Shown: positions 1 through 13,100 of the stretch, in pieces | Numbering within the stretch: the stretch's first letter is position 1 | How the letters are laid out: each line of letters opens with the position of its first letter | Origin: Tetrahymena thermophila SB210 | Taxonomy: Eukaryota; Ciliophora; Oligohymenophorea; Hymenostomatida; Tetrahymenidae | Reading direction: 5' to 3' | DNA: 64,000 nucleotides | Assembly (NCBI RefSeq): GCF_000189635.1 | Contig: NW_002476373.1 | Location: forward strand, 1-64,000 | Notes under the pieces: generated by a model | What the model saw: the letters and a program-made list of their open reading frames with translations, nothing else | Database searches by the model: none | Told to the model about the DNA's origin: nothing | Position numbers and translations under genes: made by a program

Positions 1-1960
1 AAATTAAATTTATAAAATTAAAAGATAAATTTTAAATTTTCTATTTTAATCTTAGTTTAGAAAACTCAATTAGTAAATTTTATAATCAAATTTTCTATTT
101 TTTGAAAAAGGTTTAAATAATTATTGATAAAAATTTTTTTAAAATATAAATGAAAAGATAAAAAAACAAATTAAAAATTTATTCTCAAGAAATTTAGATT
201 TTAATTTTATTTACAATTAGAAAAATTTTAGTAATTTGTCAATATAATATTCATTTATACATATTTAATTTAGAAATGATAAACTTTTGATTTCAAAATA
301 ACTATTTTTTTTTATAAAAATCCAATTCAAAAAGAAAAATAATTATTAGAATTTTAATCTAAAAAATTATTTTGAAAAATGTTTATTAGTAAAAAAAATT
401 CATTTCTAATACATTCAAAGTATTGTTTTACCTTTTCAATTTTTTTATACTTTAATACCATATTAATTAAATAATGAATAAAATAAAAAATATTTAAAAT
501 ATGATATTAGTTATTTTATTTAATTAATATTTTTTATTGAAAAATAATTTAGAATTAACATTTATAAATGAATAATCTACAACTTAAATTTTGATGTGAA
601 TATTTTTTAAGTTAAATTTTAAAAAATGTAATTATTTATTTATGTATTTTTTAAATAAATTAATAAATTTTTCATCTAACTTATTTTTATATTTTTAAAG
701 ATTTTAATAAATATTATTTGACAGAATTAAATAATCATTTAAAAATAATTTAATATTTTTATTTTTTATTTTTAGATAAGAAGGAATTAAATAAGAGAAA
801 TAAGAGTATAACAAATTAAATAATACTTAATCAAAATGTATGAATCTTTATAATTTGGTATTAGATCTTCATTTGGATAGCTAAATTCAATAAAAAAACT
901 TTTTAAGAATTTAATAGATTATTTTAAAATAGTTCAAAGCATAACTTACATTAGCAATTAAAGCGATTCTTCTATATGTAATGGTTATCCAAATGAATAA
1001 AATTCTAAGTTGATGCTTTATATTTCTTAAAAACCTATTTATGCAAATTGTTTAAGGCAAATAAAATTAAATATCTTAAAAAATGAAAAGAAAAATATCC
1101 ATTATTTTGTTTGCTAATTTTATATTTCATTTGATAATTTTTTAACTAAGCCTTAGGTAAAGTAGTTTAATAACTTAAATAAATAAATGAAAGATATATT
1201 TAAAAAAATTAGTTAAACAAAGTAATGTGAACTAAAAATTATTTAAAAATAATATAAAAAATATTTAACTCTTTAAAAATGATTTTACTTAAAAGTTCTA
1301 ATATAATTTTATTAATAATTTTTTTATTAAAAATAAGTTCAATTTTTTTAGATGATAGTATTTTTGTATTTTTTACTAAAATAAAAATGGATGTAATTAT
1401 TCTTTAAATTTACTGAAAAATAATAATATTTTAGAAAAATTGCTAAATTAATTTAATCAAAAATAAAGTGTAAAAAATAATTTGATTTCCAAATTCTGAT
1501 TTTAAAACTTTTATCTAAAAATTAGGAATTCGTTTTTTTTTTTCAAACATTTAAATGCTATTAATAAGAAAAGTAAAATTTATTTTTAATTTAAAATAAA
1601 ATTATAAATTGTAAATAAAAAAAATTAATGATAATTCATTTAGATTTAAATAGTGTGTGGATTAAAAAAAATTAATAAAAATTACAAAAATTAAATATCA
1701 TTTCAGATAAATATTCATGTTAGGTTACTTTAAAAAAAAAAATCTGTATTTTTGTAAAAGAAATTAGATATTACATAAATCTATTATAATTATAAAGATT
1801 AATATCTGAAATTACAAATTCAAATTTAAAAAACATACAACAAAGATTTATGATAAGAAATAAAATTAGTTTAATTTAGTAGTAATTAGAAATCCATTGC
1901 TACCATTTTATTTTACTTGGCCTTGCTTTCATTCTTTCTATTTTATTTAATTGAATAAGC
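1..1960. other. A+T-rich intergenic DNA
   Basis: No gene could be supported here. The stretch is low-complexity A/T with frequent homopolymer runs. The part at about 1740-1890 is the 3' flank of the first GTPase gene and recurs beside the other copies, near 9870-10020 and 21000-21120. Confidence 0.7.
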
Positions 1961-4900
1961 TCAGTTGAATATCGCTTATATAGATTAATAAGCTCTATAG
2001 AAGGATTATATTCTTGTGTAAGTAGCTGTATCAATTTACTAAAATGATTTGGAAACACATTACATAAATTCTTCTTCAGACACCTTTTCTTTTAAAAATG
2101 ATAACAAATCTACAGATTTTTCTAAGTTGTTTTCTAGATTATCTTCTTAAGAACAGAAACTTAGATTAAGCTCTTCTCTGCCTTTGAACTTTTACAAATA
2201 CCTTGAAGATATGAAAGTTTCATAATTACACAACTAGGATATTTAATCTAATAAAGCTTAGATTGGTTTGCCTAATTTAAAAAAATTTTTATTTTGAAAT
2301 TCTTCTTTAATTGCAAACAAATTCTAATTTGATTGAGATAACTTGATTTCTGTAATTAAGCTTTGTTCACTTTCACTTAAATATTTTTGCTTTTCTACAG
2401 CTAAATTAGAATAGCTATTGAGTAAAATTTCAAAATTATTACCTTTTCTTAACGTTCCATTAGCAAACTCAATATATTCCTCATAACTATAATTAGTTTA
2501 TTTAATTTTATCTACAAAATTATTAAGATCAATGGAGTACTGTTTCATGCAATTATTGAAGTGATCTAATTATTTTTCTGTAGGATTTTCTGATTTCAAA
2601 ATTATTTCAACTTCTTTTTTATAATCGAGTTTAGAATATATTTTCTCATATATTTTTTAATCCTCTACTTTGAAGCGATTAAAAAAGGTTTAAATAATTT
2701 AATCATTAATGAGGATACATTGCTTAATTTCTGAAATTTAAGTTTAAATTTAGTCAGATTTAACCTCATCAAATTAAAAGAACAATTTATTAATAATATT
2801 TTCTTTAAAAATATATTAAGAAATTTCATCCTTAAGTTATTTGTCAGACTATGTCCCTTTATGAATATTTGATAAAATCTGTTTGTTGCTTGTAAAATTG
2901 TCTTTTTCTAGTTCTCTAAACCATTCGTAAGCCTTGCTGCACTATGGTTGAGAATATAATTCAACACAGTTTTTCTTCTTTAGCAAATCTGCCTTTTAAA
3001 AATACAATAAACTAATTTTCTTTTCGTTTAGAAAATCTTTAAAGAATAATCCAATAGTTTTATCAAACTATTATTTGTCTGTAAAGCTCAATTGAGAAAA
3101 TAAGTTTCCTATTAATCCTATTGCTGCTGCTATTCCACCAACAATCCATCCTATTCCTGGGATTAAAAAAGCAGCAATACCAAGAAATCCACTTAAAACA
3201 TTAGAAACTGTATTTAGCTGCATCTATTAAGAGCAAATATATCTCTTTTAATAAGAAGAAAAGTCAAATCCAATACTAGCAAGTGATGCAACTACATTTA
3301 AAGCAAGTAAAATTCTATTGACCTCTTTTATTGCTTTGAAAGAAGTTATTAATAGCTTAGCATTATAACTGAAGTATGTCATATTTCTAATTCCTTCTCC
3401 TCCAACTCCAATAATTTTATCCATGGCTTCAAAAAATTGCTAAATGGTAAAATTTATTTTTTCTTAGTCTTCGTATTGAAAAGCATCAATTATCCCATTT
3501 TAAATTGTCTAATAAGCAGTAATCTCTTTGATCACTTTTAATTTGGCTAGATCTTCCAAAGTCTACCTGTGTTTTTAGATATCAATAACTGGTTAAAGAT
3601 GATAAACTAAATTCCAAAAGTGAAGCTGTTTTCTTGAGAGTAAAATTTTTTCGCTTGATGGTTCTTTTTCGAATTAGTAAGAATTCCATTAATACAATAT
3701 TAAAAAATGTCTTTAAATGTTGTTTTTTAATTTATTTTATTATTGTATGACTCTCTCTCTTTAGTCTTTGTCTAATATATTAAAGTTTTCATTAAAAAGC
3801 AGTTATAAAACACTTTAAACTTCATCTATTTTATTAAAATTAGTAATCAATCCAAAGTGTAAAGCATCTAATTCCTTTTAAATGCCTATCTTTTATGCTA
3901 TTTGATCTTATGATTCTTATGATGGAATTTAAGGTTCATTAATTTATGCAGTTATATTGTCGAGCTCACGATATAAAATAAATATCCTTTAGTATTATTT
4001 CTTATATTCATTTGGATCTGTAATTATTTAGAAATCTTAAAATTTTGTTATTTTCAACTAAATTTTGTCTTCTACTGAAAAGCTATCAATAGAATTGATA
4101 GCCTTGAATAATGTCTATATTTGTAGCTAATCTTCTTACTCATCTATTTTTTAGAGTTCTCCCTCATGCATATAGTTGCACTTAAATTCAACGCTCTTTA
4201 ATTCAAAATTATTGAAATAGATACCGCCTCTTCGATCATTATCTGTCAATCTCTCAACTTAAATCATTTTACTCTTGACATATCTAATATTTTTTTGGCT
4301 TATATCATTATTAAAGCCTTATGTAAGGATGTCATCTAGCATATCTGAGTCTACTAAAGTAACTTCCTAGTCAAATAGCTCTGAAATAAAAAGAAGAAAT
4401 TGTTTTACAATTTAATCAGTGTTATCTCTATATTATATTTCTGCATTTCTAACAAATAAAATTTTGAATTCTAATATTTTATTCCTTCTAAGAAAGTCAG
4501 CTATTTATTTAAAATTATCTAAGTAGCTGCTTCTGTTCTCAGTTCCTCCATATCCTGGAGTATCAATAAAGTTGTATCTGACATTATTATATATAACTGG
4601 GAATATTTCGCAAAATCTAGATTTAGAATTGATAGAATCCCCTACAAGTCCTTTATATTTGGTTAGTTATTCTATCAAAGAAGATTTACCGACTTAAGAT
4701 TCGCCTATAAGAATAATATTTTGTACATTTTATTTATTATCATATAAAAAACAGCTTTAGGCAAGTTCTACAATTCTAAGAATTTTTTCATTTAAACTTT
4801 TTTCTTGTTATTGGATATCATCTGCATATTTTTAGAGTTTACTCAGTTCAGAATCTGTAATGTTTGACCAAATTTACTTTCTGAGAGAATCTAGCATGTA

Positions 4901-5668
4901 TTCGTTGCGTTTTTTAAAAGTTATATTTGGCTATCTATCAAAATGAGTATAAACAAAAATATGATAACTATTGGCATATTGAATATAATTTAATGCTTTA
5001 TCTTTTTCTTTGTAAATTTGAATTCTAAAGTCACTGTATTTATCTTGACCAGTATGGTATTTGCACTAAACCCACTTCAAGAAGTTATCGCTATTCTAGA
5101 ATTCAGCAATAAGTCTCTTTAGAGTGATTGGATCGCTAATCAAATCTCCAAATAATTCATATAAGAAGTAAGTGTAGACTAACTCATTGATATCTTTTTG
5201 TTAAGTCTAAAGCTATTTATTTGATACATAAACGAAAAATAATTATTATATTTTGATTTTTTCAGTAAACAGGAATTTAACAATTTCAAATATTATTTCT
5301 TCTCTAATCCTATTTGTATCATTAATGCCAGGGGTGTCAATGTGCTTAATTCCATCTTTTATGTAAATATTGCATTTTTACGTGCATGAATCTCTCCCGT
5401 CGCTCACTAAAATTTCATCTTAATTAGTTATTGTCTTTAATGTGCTACTTTTACCGCTTCCAGTATTTCCAAGAAAAATTCTTATTTTAACACCATCTTT
5501 ACAAATCATTTTTTCATACTCATTAATTTAATGTTGACTGGAATTTTTTAATATGCAACCTGATATTTTTAATTAAGGATCATAAAATGAACTAAGATTT
5601 GACCCTAATAATTAATAGCCAGGTGTATTTTGCAATTAATCGCCAAATAAATTAGTTTCTTACTGCAT
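1961..5668 (-). CDS. Dual-GTPase-domain membrane-associated protein, tandem copy A
   Basis: Single-exon gene of 1236 codons (1235 residues), read with TAA/TAG as Gln. I checked every codon and found no in-frame TGA before the terminal one. The start is the ATG opening MQQ, which is shared with copies C and D. Domain 1 has the P-loop GNTGSGKSS (residues 67-75), a DSCT-QKC stretch like the switch region of AIG1/GIMAP GTPases, and DTPGIND (111-117). Its G4 position reads THFD (241-244) where TKxD is usual. Domain 2 has the P-loop GESQVGKSS (322-330) and DTPGYGG (369-375). Charged, probably helical sequence follows. Then come a conserved block starting MDKIIGVGGEG (749), a Gly/Ala-rich hydrophobic hairpin (about 823-853) that looks membrane-inserting, and a long C-terminal helical region ending QAIFN. 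Family assignment (AIG1/septin-like or dynamin-like P-loop GTPase) is inference from motifs. The biological role is unknown. Confidence 0.88.
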
Positions 5669-8106
5669 TAGATTCTAAATATTTTTTATTTTTATATTTT
5701 TTTATAAATAATTTGAAGGCTGGGATTTTTAAAAATCAATTAATATATCTAATCAAATTTGATTTTAAAAACAAATAAATTGAAAACACTTCTTAGCTAA
5801 AAACGAAGTCGAAATGTAGATAGATTCTTTTATTATACTCCAATAGATTTGATAAAATTTAAATGGTAAAAAAAATTTGATAAACTCACCACACTATTTC
5901 GAGGAAAAATACTCAAATAAAAAATTAAAATCTTTCAACTCACGCTATATTATAGTTTAGGCTAACATATAATTAGTATAGCTCTAATTTTAAAATTAAG
6001 TCAGTGCTTTCGGTTGTATCTAATAAATACAATTAAAAAAATTTTTTTTTATTATATAGGGTAAATTTTGATATTGATTGATCAAAAAGTCTGATTTTAT
6101 ATTGATCGATATTATAAACTTATTAATTGCTTTTTTAATTTCTTTTATAAATATAATTGGAACATGATTTCATAAAATGTAAAATCTTTATTATTTTATT
6201 AATAATTAAATTACTAACTATTTAATAAAAAAGACTAGGAGACCATTTAAGTTTAAAAAATTTTAAATTCTAGTTAGTTATCTAAAGTTTAACTGGATAT
6301 ATTTCATGAAAGTAATTAGTATCAATAATGTTACACTATTTCGAATGTTTATAGATATTAACTAATTTGTTTACTTTTGTTTTAATAATATTCCTCTAAA
6401 TAATTTTTTTTAAATAAAATAAAACAAATGATTATCTCATATTTGTTATTTTTATTAGCTAGTAAATTATTTTAAATATCCAACCATCCATATTTTTAAA
6501 GAAACCTAAATACTTCTTAAAAATATTGACACTAAATATATCAACATTTTCTTTTTAAATTGATTCTGAAAATTTAAGAAAACTGGTTGTTTAATTGATA
6601 GACTGTAAACTATATCGTTTTTACGAAACTAATCAATAGAAGAAAATTACAATATTTAAAAAAAGATCAATGGTAAAAAAATAAAGAAAAACAGTTTAAA
6701 AAAGTCTTATTTGATTGATTAATTTATCATAAAGGGAAACTTAATAATGTTTATGAATATTTTTAATTTGCTTATAATTAATTATCTTGATTTGAAAAAT
6801 CAACTAATTAGCATCTATTACAAATCTTTTTACTATTAAATATAGATATATTTTTTATAAGATTAATAAAAAAAGAGATTTTTATATTTTAATATCAATT
6901 TTTAATAATATTAAAGAAAATGAATGACTATTGATTTTTATTTAAAGTTGGTTTTTCTTAGATGGTTTAAAGTTTTTTTGTTTTGTTTTATTATCCATAA
7001 TATTTTATCCTTCATTTGCTTTTTATTTACTCTCTATTGATTAATTTGCTGGTTTATCATCCCATTTTTTACAATTATTTTCTAGTTATTTTATAATATA
7101 CTAAGTTTCATGGCTTTATTTTTAAGATTATTTGAGTTTGCTTTATAGAATTTTAAAATTACATATCATGAAGAACTCTTAAGAATTAAAAAAATTAAAA
7201 TGTTTTGCTAAAAATAATCTGGAATTCATCAAATATATGTCAAGAGAGGCATAGCCATTAAAAAATTGACTTTATTTCTACTTAGGACTAGTAAATAGAA
7301 TTATACCCTAAAAATATAAATAAAAACCTTTAATGTATTTGAATTAAAATAATTATGCATTTTAATAAGCTATTTTTCCTGTTTTAGAGCTTTTCTTATA
7401 CTTTGTTGGATTCATACTCTAACTTTCCTAGCATTTTGATAAAAAACTCTTTTTTAAACTTCATTTTATATTTTGATAATGTATAAAAACTATTATGCGA
7501 TTATAAATGGATGGATAACTTAAAGTATCTACTTAAAACTACTTTAATAATATTTATAGCATTCAAAAATAAGTTTTTTTCATTATTTATGATACTATTG
7601 TATAAAATAAATATTTCATGACCTGAGTGTTTAGCTTTTAAAATTTCTTTTTTATTAAAATGGTATTAACGAAATAAGCTTTTGTTTTTAAATAAATGAT
7701 TTAAAATTAAGCTTCTATATTATTTACAAATAAACAATATTTTATAGAAATGATTTTTAAAAAATACTTTTTATCTAATATATTATTGTATTATATCAAA
7801 TAACAAATTTCACTTTAAAATAATAAATATTTTAGATATAATTTAATAAATTAAAGAAAAAGAAAGAAAAATAATTAAACTAATGAGTGAATGAATGAAA
7901 GAATAATGATAATTAATTATAAAAAATATTTTTATGCCTTATATATGGTAAAATAAGAAGTCTAGCCCATAGGGGTATTTTTGACACTCATTTTTCAAAA
8001 TTTTAAACTAATTTTAACAATAAATTGACAAAAATAATTATAAATCCTAGCATATTAATCGAAATATATATATATATATAATTAATTAATTTAATATTGT
8101 ATGTAC
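5669..8106. repeat. 5' flank of GTPase copy A, duplicated with the gene
   Basis: No coding sequence could be supported. Much of this stretch recurs upstream of copies C and D and, in a shorter form, copy B. Landmarks are an AAATATATG-C/T-CA-GAGAG segment (near 7230, 20390 and 26740) and a block containing TTGGATTCATACTCT (near 7405, 15140, 20560 and 26910). The duplicated unit was therefore a gene plus its upstream DNA. A short (TA)n run lies near 8070. Confidence 0.7.
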
Positions 8107-9522
8107 TCATAATTTTGGTTATACTTGTGAATTTATTTATTTATTACTCACCTCAATTTATTCAATAATTTAAATAAATATTTTAAGCTTTATAGATAAT
8201 TCAAATCCTTTATGATATTAAAATGCATGTCCAGCATCATTATACGAAAATATGAAATTTTTGAGAACGCTTTATTCATCTCTAAGCTAAAATTTATAAT
8301 CTAATTTTGGTTAATTTTTTAACTAAAAATTGTATGATTGAGGAGAAAGAATATAGTAATATATTTCTTACTGCAAATGTCTCTCTCTTAAAAGAGCATC
8401 AACCTAAGAATATGCAAAAAATCTAGGTATTCTTCTATCTAAATTTTTCATTTCCAGAAAAAATGAATCAAATCCATTTTTGTATGTTTGAGCTTTTAAT
8501 AGCATGATATGATGATAGAAATTCATTGCTTTCCAAACTTATAAAGATTTGTCTTTACTTTGATTAAATATATTCATTAGGTTATTAATATTTCTAATCA
8601 TACTATCCCTAAAGTCTTTATTATCAATTTGCTCTCTTGTTATAGAATTTAAATCTATTCCTATCTTTTAAAAAATAGTATTCTGAACAAGTAGAGGTTC
8701 CCATCTATTTATTAATAATTTTTAAAAATATCATAATATTAACTTTCAACAAATAGAATAGTATTGTTAATAAATAATTTTAGTGAGTCGTAAAGTAGAA
8801 ATTTTTTTAAAAAAAGGATAAATATAATTTTTAATCAATCTTACATTTCTAATCCAATCGAAGCTAGCTAAACAATTGCTTTTACTCTTTCTGGATGAGT
8901 ATGAATAAATTTTTTCCCATACATACCTCCAGCAGAATGCATAATAAGGACAACTTTATCAATTTTAAGCTCATCCAAAAAATCTTTCATTAGGAGGGAA
9001 GTGTCTTCCAAATATCCTAAATAGGTTCCTAGTAAATTCATATAAAAATAAAAAAAACTTTATTTACTATCAAATTAAATTAAGAGTAAATTTCAATGTA
9101 CCTCGTCTTTCATCTTAGCCATCAAGCCCTGGTATTGAGAAATTTATCCATCTACAAGATAAACGCGCTTAAATGTGTTATTATAAGCTCAAAAAATCTT
9201 AAAGACTTCCAGGAATGCCATGGATTGTCATAATAACTGGTATATTAATTTGATTTGCTTCATTTTAATTTATATCTGAAATCCTATCTGTATAAAATAG
9301 ATATCTATTCCCAGATAACTTCAATTCTTTTACTTCATTTTAAAATTTGTTAATTTGCTTATTATGTTCTTGATCTATAATCTATTTAAATTGAGCTTCA
9401 TTTTATTAGCATAGTATTCTAATTTCTTCATTTTCCTTTTATATTTATAATGCTAGTCTAGTGTCTCTTCCATGAATAAAATTTGAAGGGATATCAAATT
9501 TCTTAAACTTATCTTGCTACAT
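8107..9522 (-). CDS. Alpha/beta-hydrolase fold protein
   Basis: Three exons: 9522-9102, 9028-8845 and 8704-8107, giving 400 residues. Both introns (73 and 140 nt) have GT...AG ends and restore the frame exactly. A charged N-terminal region of about 90 residues precedes the hydrolase core. The oxyanion-loop motif HGIPGS lies at 101-106. The nucleophile elbow is MHSAGG with the likely catalytic Ser at 172. A candidate acid is Asp304 (AYSQVDAL), and the catalytic His is probably His361 in DAGHAF. Order and spacing match epoxide-hydrolase/haloalkane-dehalogenase-type enzymes, but the substrate cannot be told. The first small residue of the elbow, usually Gly, is Met here. The gene lies between GTPase copies A and B and has no counterpart in the other intervals of the array. 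Confidence 0.82.
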
Positions 9523-10101
9523 TTTAAAACAAAAATGTGTTTTATATCTTAATAATATAGAGTATCTATTGTAATATATTACTTGTTATTTTTGTAAATT
9601 TGTTTAATTTGATTATTTTTTTACTGATTACTTGTTATTTTTATAAAATATCTAAGATATTAAAGTAAATATAAATAAATATTTCTATTATTAATTATAA
9701 AGGGTTATGCAAATTAATTGTAACACTAAGTTTTTATTATTTAATAATTTTGATTTATAGCTAAGACTAAGGTGTTTTATTGTCATATTTCTTATTTTCT
9801 TACTTAAAAATTTGAAAGAAACAAAATAAAAAATAAATTGACATTACCATATATTTTTCAAACAAACAAACAAAATGTTTAATATTTTTGTAAAAGAATT
9901 TGGAAATTATTTAAATCTATTATAATTATAAAATATAATATCTGAAATTACATATTCAAATTGAGAAAACATGCAATAAAGATTTATAATAAAAAATTAA
10001 ATTAGTTTAATTTAGTAGTAATTAGAAATCCATTGCTACCATTTTATTTTATTTTACTTGGCCTGGCTTTCATTCTTTGTATTTTATTTAATTGAATAAG
10101 C
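9523..10101. repeat. 3' flank of GTPase copy B
   Basis: No gene is seen. The segment at about 9870-10101 matches the 3' flanks of copies A, C and D, which marks the edge of the duplicated unit next to the hydrolase gene. Confidence 0.6.
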
Positions 10102-13100
10102 TCAGTTGAATATCGCTTATATAGATTAATAAGCTCTATAGAAGGACTATATTCTTGTGTAAGTAGCTGTATCAATTTACTAAAATGATTAGGAAACACA
10201 TTACATAAATTCTTCTTCAGACACATTTTCTTATAAAAATGATAATAAATCTACAGATTTTTCTAAGTTGTTTTCTAGGTTATCTTCTTAAGAACAGAAA
10301 CTTAGATTAAGCTTTTCTCTGCCTTTGAACTTTTACAAATACCTTGAAGATATGAAAGTTTCATAATTACACAACTAGGATATTTAATCTAATAAAGATT
10401 AAATTGAATTGCCTAATTTAAAAAACTTTTTATTTTGAAATTCTTCTTTAATTACAAAGGAATGTTAATTTGATTGAGATAACTCTATTTCTGTAATTAA
10501 GCTTTGTTCACATAAATATTTTTGCTTTTCTACAGCTAAATTAGAATAGCTATTGAATAAAATTTCATAATTATTACCTTTTCTTAACGTTCCATTTGCA
10601 AACTCAATATATTCCTCATAACTATAATTAGTTTATTTAATTTATTCTACAAAATTATTAAGATCAATGGAGTATTGTTTCATGCAATTATTGAAGTGAT
10701 CTAATTATTCATCTGTAGGATTTTCTGATCTCAAAATTTTTTCAACTTCTTTTTTATAATCGAGTTTAGAATATATTTTCTCATATATTTTTTAATCCTC
10801 TACTTTGAAGCGATTAAAAAAGGTTTAAATAATTTAATCATTAATGAGGATACATTGCTTAATTTCTGGAATTTAAATTTAAATTTAGTCAGATTTAACC
10901 TCTTCAAATTAAAAGAACAATTTGTTAATAATATTTTCTTTAAAAATATATTAAGAAATTTCATCCTTAATTTATTTGTCAGACTATGTCCCTTTATGAA
11001 TATTTGATAAAATCTGTTTGTTGCTTGTAAAATTGTCTTTTTCTAGTTCTCTATAGCATTCGTAAGCCTTGCTGCACTATGGTTGAGAATATAATTCAAC
11101 ACAATATTTCTCCTTTAGCAATTCTGCCTTTTAAAAATACAATAAACGAATTTTCTTTTCGTTTAGAAAATCTTTAAAGAATAATCCAATAGTTTTATTA
11201 AACTGTTATTTGTCTGTAAAAGTCTATTAAGTAAATAAATTTCGTATTAATCCTATTGATGATGCTATTCCACCAATATTCCATCCTAATCCTGGGATTA
11301 AAAAAGCAGCAATACCAAGAAATCCACTTAAAGCATTAGAAACTGTATTTAGCTGCATCTATTAAGAGCAAATATATCTCTTTTAATAAGAAGAAAAGTC
11401 AAATCCAATACTAGCAAGTGATGCAACTACATTTAAAGCAAGTAAAATTCTATTGACCTCTTTTATTGCTTTGAAAGAAGTTATTAATAATTTAGCATTA
11501 TAACTGAAGAATGTCATATTTCTAATTCCTTCTCCTCCAACTCCAATAATTTTATCCATGGCTTCAAAAAATTGCTAAATGGTAAAATTTATTTTTTCTT
11601 AGTCTTCGTATTGAAAAGCATCAATTATCCCATTTTAAATGCTCTAATAAGCAGTAATCTCTTTGATCACTTTTAATTTGGCTAGATCTTCCAAAGTCTA
11701 CCTGTGTTTTTAGATATCAATAACTGGTTAAAGATGATAAACTAAATTCCAAAAGTGAAGCTGTTTTCTTGAGAGTAAAATTTTTTCGCTTGATGGTTCT
11801 TTTTCGAATTAGTAAGAATTCCATTAATACAATATTAAAAAATGTCTTTAAATGTTGTTTTTTAATTTATTTTATTATTGTATGACTCTCTCTCTTTAGT
11901 CTTTGTCTAATATATTAAAGTTTTCATTAAAAAGCAGTTATAAAACACTTTAAACTTCATCTATTTTATTAAAATTAGTAATCAATCCAAAGTGTAAAGC
12001 ATCTAATTCCTTTTAAATGCCTATCTTTTATGCTATTTGATCTTATGATTCTTATGATGGAATTGAAGGTTCATTAATTTANNNNNNNNNNNNNNNNNNN
12101 NNNNNNNNNNNNNNNNNNNNNNNNNNNNNNNNNNNNNNNNNNNNNNNNNNNNNNNNNNNNNNNNNNNNNNNNNNNNNNNNNTATAAAATAAGTATCCTTT
12201 AGTATTACTTCTTATATTCATTTGGATCGGTAATTATTTAGAAATCTTAAAATTTTGTTATTTTCAACTAAATTTTATCTTCGACAGAAAAGCTATCAAT
12301 AGAATTGATAGCCTTGAATAATATCTATATTTGTAGCTAATCTTCTTACTCATCTATTTTTTAGAGTTCTCCCTCATACATATAGTTGCACTTAAATTCA
12401 ACGCTCTTTAATTCAAAATTATTGAAATAGATACCGCCTCTTCGATCTTTATCTGTCAATCTCTCAACTTAAATCATTTTACTCTTGACATATCTAATAT
12501 TTTTTTGGTTTAAATCATTATTTAAGCCTAATGTAAGGATGTCATCTAGCATATCTGAGTCTACTAAAGTAACTTCCTAGTCAAATAGCTCTGAAATAAA
12601 AAGAAGAAATTGTTTTACAATTTAATCAGTGTTATCTCTACATTATATTTCTGCATTTCTAACAAATAAAATTTTGAATTCTAATATTTTATTCCTTCTA
12701 AGAAAGTCAGCTATTTATTTAAAATTATCTAAGTAGCTGCTTCTGCTATCAGTTCCTCCATATCCTGGAGTATCAATAAAGTTGTATCTGACATTATTAT
12801 ATATAACTGGGAATATTTCGCAAAATCTAGATTTAGAATTGATAGAATCCCCTACAAGTCCTTTATATTTGGTTAGTTATTCTATCAAAGAAGATTTACC
12901 TACTTAAGACTCACCTATAAGAATAATATTTTGTACATTTTATTTATTATCATATAAAAAACAGCTTTAGGCAAGATCTACAATTCTAAGAATTTTTTCA
13001 TATAAACTTTTTTGTTGATTTTGTATGTCCTCTACATATTTAAAGAGTTTATAAATTTCAGAATCTGTAATGTTTGACCAAATTTACTATCTTAGAGAAT

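Noticed and set aside
10044..10226. Standard-code frame at the 3' end of GTPase copy B (MCLKKNLCNVFPNHF...)
   Set aside because: It is out of frame with the long gene. The true frame reads VSEEEFMQCVSKSF there in copy A and is conserved in all four copies.
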